The notes below the pieces were generated by a model. That model ran no database searches and was not told where the DNA came from. It saw only the letters and a list, made by a program, of their open reading frames with translations. A stretch of 64,000 nucleotides of DNA, from NCBI GenBank assembly GCA_023105745.1, contig JALGQZ010000007.1, forward strand, positions 55,471,569-55,535,568, given 5' to 3'. Both the position numbers and the translations under genes were made by a program. The DNA is from Austropuccinia psidii. Its lineage: Eukaryota > Basidiomycota > Pucciniomycetes > Pucciniales > Sphaerophragmiaceae. Shown here piece by piece: positions 36,901-46,793 of this stretch; position 1 is the first letter of the stretch; every line of letters begins with the position of its first letter.

Positions 36901-38523
36901 GTTTGATTAAGCAATCGGTTAAGATGAATAGGATAAATTGATTATACTAACCTTACGGGCGCGACAGCTAAGACAAGCTTTATTACGATGAAGTACATTA
37001 GTTTTACGTGGAGAAATTGATTCAGTATTAGATGATGGAGTGATTGAAGTGTTTAAAGATGTGTTGAGAGAAGTATTTCCCAAGTGATCATAGGAGTTAG
37101 TTGGTAAAGGGTAAAGAGGATGTTGATAATTAGGATTTGAGTGGGTTAGATTACTTGGATTTGATGATTGATAAGAATTATAATAAGGATGATTGAATAA
37201 TGAGGAATAAATCTTTGAGTGAGTTTTGTGAGATTTTTGTTTGGTTTCGATGGGTATTGACGATGATAAAGGCTGAGGGGATGAAGGTAAGATTGTAGGA
37301 GTGAGAACAGGTTGAGTTAAGTTTAAGTTATTTTGAATATTTGATGTGATGGTGATTGAAGAAGAAGAAGAAGGTGATGGTGATGATGATGATGGGGATA
37401 AGGTTAGAGAAGAAGATGAATATGATGATATGTTATTGATGGCAAATGGTTTTGATTGATTGATATTAGTTTGATGAGTGATATTGATGAGATGATTGGC
37501 TGAGGACTCATCATAATTGAGCTGACCATGATGATTGATTGAGATTGGATGATGATTATAAATGATTGAGTAATGATCTTGATGATAAGGGTAACTTGAA
37601 GGTTGAAATGATGATGAGTAATCAGGATCAATATTATTAGAAGTGTTGATGAGTAATTGATGATCAAGATCCTGAAAGGATTGATTGGTATTATTAATGA
37701 TTGGATAAGGTTTGATTTGATCAATGGGGAATGAAGTCATTGAGCATGACGAAAGATGCTGATCATGATGATTGATTGTATGATGATGATCAGTTTTTGA
37801 AATTGAAATGGAAGATGATGGATTGGAGCAAGTGGTTACGATTGAATTAAGATATTGATGATGATGATTAGTAGTGGTAGTAGGGGTAGTAGTAGTAGTA
37901 GTAGTAGTGATTGAATCTAATAAAGAGGATTGAATAGGGATTGAAAGGTTTGAATTTGAAGTTGATATTAAATTTTGATGATTGAATGAGTTAATTGGTA
38001 AGATTGAACAAGATAAATCTGATGATAAAACTTGAATTGATTGATGAGAGGTTGAAAATGTAGATTGAAGTTCAGATTGATGAAGATCATTGATTGAATT
38101 TAAATTTAAATTTGAATTTGAATTTGAGTTAATAGGACTTTGTAGATTAACGAGTTTATTTTGAATTAATGAAGATGATTGAGATGAAGAAGAACCAGAA
38201 GAATCACAAGAGCCTAAATTCGATTGAGAGTTTTTTGAAAAGATTGAATTAGAAGATTGAGAGCAAGTTGAAGTTGAAGAAGATGACAAAGTTGAAGTTG
38301 AAGCAGATTGTTTGATGTGGTTAGGGTTAAGATTTTTAAAGTTAAATTGATCACAATTTGAAAAGTTAATCGATGATGAGTTGGAAATCGATGGATTAAG
38401 ATCGAGTGAGCAATAATCAAGATCGATTGAATTATTTTTATTTTTATTTTTATTTTTATTTTTATTTTTATTATTATTATTAGATTCTGTTAAAATCTTG
38501 GTCATCGTAAAAGTTGATGTCAT
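33985..38523 (-). CDS. Zn(II)2Cys6 fungal transcription factor, seven exons
   Basis: Predicted nuclear transcription regulator. Exons (minus): 38523-36952, 36804-35289, 35183-35108, 34971-34862, 34819-34569, 34459-34327, 34100-33985. All junctions are GT-AG, phases fit, and the product is 1257 residues. A Ser/Asn/Thr-rich low-complexity N-terminus (1-510, with an Asn-Lys run and a Thr run) leads to a binuclear zinc cluster with Cys at 517, 520, 527, 534, 537 and 548. The last gap is 10, longer than the usual 6-8. Intron 1 cuts the cluster between its second and third Cys. A linker and heptad-like coiled coil (about 567-605) suggest dimer binding. A fungal-specific middle-homology region follows (about 745-1190; FFNRPFVPFMLVDPAKF, YIIVGKPMMMWKSLGF, FRSLLWWYAFCCDRMSAASG). 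The start could also be an in-frame ATG at 38562. Intron 3 is inferred: the read-through frame hits a stop, while splicing restores SLEEINRELDAVSSLIK. Target genes cannot be told from sequence. Confidence 0.88.
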
Positions 38524-40118
38524 TATGATATTATATCTAAAAAATTTCAATTTATTTTTCAAGTTAAAGTTAAATAAGTTTTTACTTTTTAAAAGAATTA
38601 AGTGAGAAATTAGAATACTATAAAAATTTAAAATTTAAAAATCTGATAAAATTAATTATCATTTTTTAGTACTGTACTGTATTCAAAAAATTCAGATTTC
38701 AGATTTCAAATTTCAAATTCCAAATTCTAGAAACCTTAAAATGTCTCTTGTTTGTTCCTGTTAATTACACTGTCCACTGTGGTACTGCTGTATTCAATAA
38801 TTCAATTTCTTAGTATCATTCTAGATGTAATGTATCATAGTATCATACCAGTCTATCTGGATTCTAGATTCTGGATTATGGACTCTGTTACTGTATGTAC
38901 AGTACTGTACTGTAGTCTTAAGTCTAACTCTAGTCTCTGTAGAATTTAGTCCAAAATTTAAAATTATTTTGATAAATTGATAAATTGATTTAAAAAGATA
39001 AATTGATCAATTGAGTGAATAAACTAAGGTAATCTGAAATGTTTTTACATGTACAGTACAGTAACTGTAGTGTACTCCACTGTGTAAGTCTGATTTAGAT
39101 TCAACTTTCAAGTCATAGAATTAAAAATTAAATTAAATCAAATAAAATTAAATAAAATTAAATAAAATTAAATAAAATTAAATAAAATTAAATAAAATTA
39201 AATAAAATTAAATCAATCTAATAAAACTTTGTGATTAAATGTGACTGTGTGTGTACTGTATTGTAATCATCAATTTTTTTTAAAGAAATTTACAATCAAA
39301 TACTTTTGCTAATATTAATCATCATAGAAATCAACAAATCCAATCAAATTAAAGTAGGTACTGTACTGTCTGTAGGTTACAAACTTACGCTAATCATTTT
39401 TAATCAAACTCTGGACTCGGGAGTAAAAAACCCACTCTATCATGACTCATGACTCATGACATTAATTAGATTATGCTGTAGTAAAGTATTCATGTGCTGC
39501 ACCGTGTAAGTCTACTGATCTTGAATCATCAGTCCGATTTGACACTACCTAAACCAGAATGAGATAGCATAAGAAAGAATGACAAAGAATGAGATAGAAT
39601 GAGCAAGATCCTTGAATGACGCTCGCCAGAGATCGTAGCAAATAAAAACATGCAGTACTGTTACTAGCTGTGATAAAAGAGCAGGATATACAGTACAATT
39701 ACAAACTGTCAAGTGTGAACTATAGTCTAACTTTAAACGAGGCTATACTATAGTAATTAAGCTATACTATACTATATAGTATTTAGTATTTAGTATATCC
39801 TACTGCGTCCTTATCCTATCTTATCCTATGTTATCGCATGCTATGCCGTAGGTCTAATAATTTTAAATACATACTCTGTGTGCTGAACTTAAATTTGTTT
39901 CTATGTTAGAGAAACCTTGTCAGGTGATAAATGCTAAGAAATCAGGAGGTACTGTACAGTACAGTACTGTACACTCCTGTACAGTGTGACGCGTGGTGGT
40001 GATCAATTTAATCCAAAAAAACAAAAACTTTTTAGATTTAAAATTAAAATTAAAATAAAATCATATTGATGAGGAGAAAGAATGAGATTCGATCGATAAA
40101 GGATTATGATTACAGTAC
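38524..40118 (-). promoter_or_regulatory. upstream region with clustered TACTGTA/TACAGTA palindromes
   Basis: The 1.6 kb upstream of the transcription factor gene holds repeated TACTGTA or its complement at 38669-38681, 38888-38914, 39051-39066, 39253-39260, 39358-39374, about 39655, 39689-39696, 39949-39984 and 40111-40118. Several are overlapping palindromes (GTACAGTACTGTAC-like). It also has short AGAATGAGATAG repeats (39559-39605) and TATACTATA repeats (39745-39800). A regulatory role is an inference from position and clustering. Confidence 0.5.
39126..39214. repeat. 10-bp minisatellite (AAATAAAATT)n
   Basis: About eight near-perfect copies of AAATTAAATA/AAATAAAATT in tandem within the upstream region of the transcription factor gene. 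Confidence 0.9.
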
Positions 40119-41031
40119 ATATTTACACTATCCAAAACATTGTTGACCAATAAAAAATAAAAAGAATAAGTAAAGACTTGAAAGACTAAAAAAATAGTGT
40201 GATACCATTAAAGTAGATTAAAAAACTTTTTATTAAACTTAAACTTAGACTATCACCACAATTGTTGCTGTGACATTTACCACCCTGGTTGAATTGAACA
40301 ATTAACACATAAGCATATAGTTTAATGTAAAAAGTTCTAAACTGTTAGGGCTCAGTGCTCACAGCTAAGCTTCCCTCAATTGGTAACCACGTGCAGACAC
40401 AAGTACCAATACTACAATTATTGATGCCTACTTGTGCAAGTATCACAACAGCTTATAGGCATATTCAAACTAAAACAATTTTTGAATCATTTCTCTTCTC
40501 TTTCTATCTCTCTCATCTCATAAATCTATTTGAATTCATTTTAGTTTCCTATTTTCCCCTCTACTTAACTCACATCCTCTTTAAACTTATCTATCTCACA
40601 AAAACACACATACAACCAAGCAAGGATAACAAATTCCACAAAATTTCACCCAAATTCACAACACTTTGCAACCAAGACATCCAAATACAAGCATATACCT
40701 ACAGTAAACAACAACAATAACACCAAAGTAACAAAAAAAAAATACTCCAACCCCCCCCCTTCTACTCATCTTTTTCCCCCCAACACACGTTCCTCTTCCT
40801 CTCACCAATGGTGAAACAAACCCCAACCCCACAGGGTTTAAATTATCCACAAAAACAAGCCAAGATTTGTTCCAGACCAACAAGAACTTAGAAGGAGCCA
40901 ATAATCAAACTTCAGGTCTTATTTTTTGATTAAGTACAACCACATCCCTCAATCTGATGGAAAAAGATTTGAATTATTAAAAAAGAAACAATTACTACTC
41001 TTGTAATTTTTTGTTTTTGATTCTAACCTCC
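40119..41031. other. unique intergenic sequence with pyrimidine-rich stretch
   Basis: CpG-containing, non-repetitive. It has a CACGTG E-box at 40388-40393 and a long C/T-rich stretch at about 40480-40830 on the plus strand, of the kind found near fungal transcription starts. The 121-codon ORF at 40355-40720 is low-complexity Leu/Phe/Thr and not supported as a protein. It ends at an LTR edge at 41032. Confidence 0.4.
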
Positions 41032-41400
41032 TGTGAGCCTTGCAGTATATTTTAAAATACCCAAATAAACCACAACTATTGGAAAATTAACTTTTTTGAA
41101 TATAAATAACCCTTAAGTCATTTATATATTCAAAATTGATTATTTTTTTTAATAAAGAAAATTATCTATAAAAAAAATTTTCATGAGTAATTGAAACCAT
41201 AGATTTAAAATAAGATTTGGATTTTAAACAAAAAATTAAATGAGTAAAACTCTATAGAGTGAATAAGTTTAAATTAACTCTATGAGGTGGTAATAAGGAA
41301 AATAATTTAACAACTAATCATCAATACCACATAAAATGATTGTAAAGATTTTTATTTTTTGAGTTTTAATATCAAAAATAATATTGAGATTCTTAAAATT
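41032..41400 (+). repeat. El-1-family LTR, 5' fragment
   Basis: Starts TGTGAGCCTTGCAGTATATTTTAAAATACCC and follows the first ~370 bases of the El-1 LTR, including the CTCTATAGAGTGAATAAG and GAGGTGGTAA phrases. It is strongly decayed and then lost in A/T runs. It marks the right edge of the gene island. Confidence 0.75.
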
Positions 41401-41976
41401 AAAATATTAAATACAAATCAAAAATAGTTTTATTAATGTTATTCTTTTTAAGTTATTAAAAATGATACAAGAAGTTAAATTTTTTTTAAAGTAGAGGGTT
41501 AACAAGGATATGTATATATATATATATATATCTTTTTAAAAAAAAAAATTTTAAGTGAAACTATCAATATAATTTTACTCTATCATTTCAACCCACTAAT
41601 CACTTCAAAAAAAAAAAAAACCTTGTCTTTGACAACTAATAATTCCAAAAAAAAAAAAAACAAGCCAGCCAGCTATATGTTTTTTTTTCTTATTTAAATT
41701 GATTTTATTAAAAGAAAATAAATAAAAAACTAAAAAAAAAAAAATACTATATATTTTAAATCCTTTTTTTTTCTTAATTATATTTCCCAATTCTATTATA
41801 AAATTAAAAAAATAATTTAATAATAATAATTAAATGTTTTTTTTTTATTTATTTTTATTCAATTTATTAATTATTATTTTTATTTAAAAAAAAAAAAAAA
41901 TTTAGATTTTAAAAAGAAATTAATTAAAATTAATTACCTTCAAGTTTTTTTTTTTTTTTTTTTTTTAAAAAGATAA

Positions 41977-42015
<39 letters not shown>

Positions 42016-42435
42016 ATAAAATTAATAAATTAATAAAATTTTAAATCTATTTAAAAAAAAAAAAAATAAAAAATAAAAATAAAAATTAATAATTTAATAA
42101 TAATAATAATAATAATTTTTTTTTTTTTTTTTTTTTATTCAATTTATTTAAAATTAAATTAAATCATTTTTTTTTATTTAAAAAAAAAAAAAAATTAAAT
42201 AAGATTAATAAATTAATAAAATTTTAAATCTAATTTTTTTTTTGAATTATTTCAAAATATATATATATAATAAAGTTATATATTAATATAAATACTATTT
42301 ATTTTAATAAAAGAATTATTTAAAATAATAATCAAGATAAAAAATAATCTACTTTTAATACTTAATATATTTTTTTTTTTTTTTTTTTTTAAATAAATTT
42401 ATTCCAAAATAATTTAAATACAACTTATTTAAATT
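41400..42435. repeat. A/T homopolymer zone, right of the gene island
   Basis: Long A and T runs with a (TA)n at about 41511-41530. Similar in make-up to 31.0-33.2 kb. No coding sequence. Confidence 0.85.
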
Positions 42436-43155
42436 TTAAGAAGGGTTTTCATTGGAGATATTTGAGAGGTAATGTTCAATCCATTTTCCAGCTCTACCAG
42501 TAAGAAAAGAAGTTGAATATAAGACCTTCTTTATGTCAGAGAAGAAGTTTTCTGGGTCATTATGGAAAATTAATTGACAAGATTGAATAAATCCTCTCAA
42601 TTTATAAGCTTTAGTACCATCAAAAGAATCAGGTGCCTTCATTGATGGAGTCTTGAATGCAGGGACTTTTGAAGTGTCCCTTGGGGCAACTGCTTGAGTG
42701 AGTTGACCCATGAATTGAGTCATCTGCTCCATCATTTTGAGAAAATTTGGTTCAGCTTGAGAGACAAGAGGTTGATTAGAAAGGGCTAGATTTGGAGCTT
42801 CAGAAGCCTCAGGGGCACCTGCCAAGGCAGCTGCTACTTCAGTTTCTTCAGACTCCTCCTCTTCCACGGACTCCTCCCCCTCTTCATCTTCAGCTTCCCC
42901 TAATCTTCTTCTAGGCCCTTGAGGAATGCTTGGATAGCCACCCAACAATCCAGAGAATGATCTTGATCTTCTTGACTTCACACCTCCTCTTCTGGAGGGT
43001 GCTGCTCCTTCCATTGGTGGTCCTCTGTCCAAGTTTGCACTCAGTTGATGAACTGTTGGTGTTTGGTCAAGAGGAGCCCTTGCTGTAGGAGTGAGAACAG
43101 CTTGATGTCTTTGAGATCTTGTATTCTTGGCTGGAGGACTATGCTGAACTGGCAT
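42436..43155 (-). pseudogene. El-6 gag, 3'-truncated
   Basis: About 240 codons from ATG at 43155 (MPVQHSPPAKNTRSQRHQ). An Arg/Pro-rich N-terminus and an acidic stretch (EDEEGEESVEEEESEETE, about 90-110) are followed by a retrotransposon-gag core (PDSFDGTKAYKLRGFIQSC...LTGRAGKWIEHYL). The core runs into A/T-rich DNA at 42436, before any zinc knuckle or pol. An in-frame ATG at 43221 is possible but less likely. This Gag is unrelated in detail to those of El-1 and El-8. The LTR-like repeat at 43931-44651 is upstream in the same orientation. Confidence 0.8.
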
Positions 43156-43930
43156 TATTGAAGAAAGAAAATAAAACTTGATGATACTTGAGAATAAACA
43201 AGGCTTGACCAAAACAATCAAATGAGAATCTAGATGAACTTGAGAAATTAATCAATAGTCTTGAAGTGAATAAATATGAATAAATCTTGAAGAGTGAAGA
43301 TTATAAAGTCAAATTCTTATGAATAATCAATTTCAATCAATAAGTCAAATCAAGTCAATTTAAAATCAAATCAATTGTGTCTTGAGGAATTCAATCAATA
43401 TCTTCAAAAATAAATTCAATTTTCTTGAGGAATCAAATTCAAATCAATCAATTAAATCAAATCTTGAGGATAAATCAGCTATCTTGAGGAATCAAATCAG
43501 ATCAATCAATTAAATCAAATCAGAGTCTTGAGGTAAAAACAATTTCTTGAATAATCAGATCAATCAATCAATAATTCTTGAGAATTTCAAATCAACAATG
43601 ATAACCCCAATTCAATAAACTCCTGAAACAATGAATCAATTATAATCCCAAATTCCAATAAATTAAACCTGATAAAAGAACCTGAATTCAAACAGAAAAT
43701 GAAAATGAAATTTGATTTAGAATTAAGAAGAAAATGAAATGGTCAGCAAAATTTTTGAAATGAGAAAGAGAATCAATTTTCATTTGAATGAAATGAATGA
43801 GATGAAAATTGATTAGAGATAATGAAATCATAAAAATCATAAAATCATGAAAAAATCATAATTGAGAATGATAGAAATGAATAAGAATGAATGAATGAAA
43901 AGAAGCAATTATGAGTTAATTAAAATAATT
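43156..43930 (-). other. El-6 leader with short imperfect repeats
   Basis: Noncoding leader between the LTR and gag. At 43375-43600 the phrase CTTGAGGAATCAAATCA with AATCAATCAATTAAATCAAATC recurs about six times at roughly 40-60-bp spacing. No obvious TGG-type primer site is seen next to 43931. Confidence 0.55.
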
Positions 43931-44651
43931 TCACAGGGGCTCTTCTAAATGAAGAGGGCCTGGAACTCAGTGAACAGACTTACTTATGGATGGCTCATAA
44001 TAAAATACTCAATTGATAAGAGTAATGAAATAAGGATAAACTCCTAATCATAAAATAATAAGCATTAAAAGATATGAGAGAAAAACAAAAGAAATAATAA
44101 AGATTCAACCACAAATAATCCTGTAACACTGTTTCAACCTGTTCAGAAAAGAGAAAAGGATTAATAAAGGATATGGCCACCAGGACTCTACTGAACAGGT
44201 GAGGGAAGGCAAAGACTAACTTAATAATTAATAAAATAATATTTCTTAATGAGAAATAAAATAATATTAATTAATAAATCCAATATTTTAATTAACTGGG
44301 GGAAAAACCCCAGGTGGGTGAAAGGGGGCTGGTATATGTGAAAAAGTGCCAGCCTGGTGTTTGAGTGTTGAGAAACCATGACTGTATGATTGAGGAGCCT
44401 GTATTTGAGATGTGAAACTGTATTGGTGTATCCAATACAGTTATTTGAATCAATACAGGTATTTGCACCTGTGTTGAGGAAAGGCCTGTATTTGGTGAAT
44501 CCTGTATTTGGGTTTTGCCTGTATTAAGATGTATTGAGGATTGGAACTGTATTTGGTGAATCTTCCATGAAACCCCTTGCTGATTAGGTGTTGGAAGATT
44601 TTCCATTAGTAATGAGTGGTAACGCCCTGCCTGTCTCCATGGCTGTGACAG
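43931..44651 (-). repeat. El-6 5' LTR
   Basis: 721 bp, aligned with El-5. In minus orientation it starts TGTCACAG (44651) and ends CCTGTGA(A) (43931), so the inverted ends are TGTCACAG/CTGTGACA with one change. It is inserted in the internal region of El-7, whose sequence resumes at 44652. Confidence 0.65.
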
Positions 44652-45045
44652 GTATTACTTATATCAAAGTTAATTAATTCAAAGGAAATTGGTTCAGGTT
44701 TATTATTCTGAGTTATAATAACTGTACTATTATGGTCCAAATTAATAGTACTTGCAGGAATAATGCTTGTTACTGTTGAGGCTGTTTCAATATTTTCTTG
44801 TCTTACCATTTTTTCAGACACTAAAATTAATGAAAAAGCCAATTGATTAAGTAAAAAAAGATATTTTTTTAAGAGAGAAATGAAAAAAATGAAGCCTCAG
44901 TTATAATATGAAAAAAAATATTTTTTATGGATTTTTTGAATTATAAGTATTTTTTATATGTTTTTGAATTTTTCATTATAAGAAAAAGAGATTTAAAAAT
45001 ATTAAAAATATGTCACAGGTAAAATATAATGGTAGGGCCCCCAAA
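44652..45045 (-). pseudogene. El-7 leader and first gag exon, truncated
   Basis: Directly below the El-7 LTR is a primer site (TTTGGGGGCCCTACC on minus). After an acceptor-like CATTAATTTTAG (near 44823) comes an open stretch (SEKMVRQENIETASTVTSI...) that occupies the place of the first gag exon of El-1 and El-9. It is cut at 44652 by the El-6 LTR. The apparent ORF reaching 44606 runs across that junction. Confidence 0.6.
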
Positions 45046-46793
45046 TGTAAGGTGTGAATATGAAACTTTGATAAAAAAATCAAATACTTTTCCTGTCCTC
45101 AAAATTTGTATAAGGTAAAATATAATTAAAAAATGGTATGAAATAGTATTTTTAAGAGAAAAAACACCAATTTTATTGTTTGTAACTTTATAAGTATAAA
45201 ACAATATCATTATAAAGATTTATTGTTTTACCAACAATAAACATTTCTCCAAAAATACTCTACAAGAGATATTTAAGGCTAAAAAAGAAATTTCTTCAAG
45301 AGAAATTCCATTTGGAATTAATTGAGCAAAGAGCTGCAATAAATTAATTAAAGAACAAAAGTCTTAAAAAAGGTATTTAAAGAGGAAACACACCCAAAAG
45401 TAACCAGAGTGAATTTGGAAGCAAAGTGACAAAGTTAACAGTGATGAAAGATGCTTTAATTCACTTATGGGGTGGTTCAAGGCGTAAAAATGATTATAAT
45501 TATTTTTTCACATGGCTGTAAGGTTTATAATGATTTAAAAGGGTGGTTGGAATCTTTCATTGATTGGTTTAACAGTGTTTAAACTAATAATAAAGGGAAA
45601 AGATTCTAACATGAAGAGAAAAGTGGGGCAAAGAAGACATTCCTTTATAGCCATCAATTTTCTTACTCCAAAGGTAAAAGTTACTCTTTTCAGTCGTGGA
45701 AAACACTCTGACAACAGAAAAGCCAATTATGGCATCATTGAACCCTGGTTTAGACCAAAAAAGTGCCGGTTTTAGCCATTTTAGACCCTTAAATCACCCA
45801 TTACTATAGTAATACCTGTTATAGAGCCTTCAAAACATGTCAAAATGTGTGTAAAGGATGTAGAAGCCAGTTAAAATTGTTTCTACTAATATTGCTTTAA
45901 CTTAAGGGTAGTTTTACCCTCTTGGCAACAGTTGAAACCTGCCCTGGTTGGTATCAAAACCTCATCATCAATTGAGTCACAGACCCTGTGACTCAATTCC
46001 AGGCCAAAAGTGATGAAAATTTGCATGAATTTTGACATCCCATGCCTGTCAGAAAGGAATTTGGGGGTCTGGCTCCCCCTTGGAGCTAGAATACCTTTTT
46101 CCCCCAGAATTAATCTTTCCAATTTATTTTTTCTTTTAATTCCTCATCATGTAATACACTTGTAATTTACACATACAATTAAATTGAGCTTTACAGTACA
46201 AAACTGTAATAATTGATACCTCATATGTAAATTAAAGTTCACTTATGTAATACACATGCACATTTTGACATTTCAATTGAAAATACTTCAATTCCTCATA
46301 ACTCCTAAACTACACACAACACCTCAATTTTAACACAAAATTTGATGGTTAACATCACATGTGGTGTGAATTGAATCAAGGTTTTTAGGATTTTCAACTT
46401 TTGTACAGAAAATAATAAAAATTTAATTTAAGCTTATTTAGAGTTGAGTTACAGAAATTTTACCCAGAGGTGACCCCACCTTATTTTTTATGAGGAATCC
46501 AATGGTGAAGTAATTTACATAAGTTTATTGTTTGGATGAAAACCTATAATATATTTTATGTAATGTTTTACCAAAAATATTTTAATTTCATTAATTTTGT
46601 TAAAATTCATTTTTACTTAATTTTTTCAAGTAAAAATGCATTTTCATAATTTTAGAATTTAATGTAACTTTTATTCTGAATTATAATTGAATTTTTATTT
46701 TGATAATATAAATAAATTTATTTTATTTATATTTGTATCTTATTTTTTTATTTGTGGTCTTTTGGGTATATGAAAATACCTCTAAGGCTCACA
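45046..46793 (-). repeat. El-7 5' LTR (El-1/El-3 LTR family)
   Basis: 1748 bp, starting TGTGAGCC at 46793 and ending CTTACA at 45046 on the minus strand. It is the uninterrupted counterpart of the split El-3 LTR. A perfect 13-bp-arm hairpin carrying TGAGTCA/TGACTCA lies at 45970-45998. It cuts into El-8: El-8 sequence begins at 46794 in the middle of the first gag exon, with no El-8 5' LTR. Confidence 0.85.

Noticed and set aside
40355..40720. 121-codon plus-strand ORF
   Set aside because: Composition follows a pyrimidine-rich stretch and no domain is recognisable.
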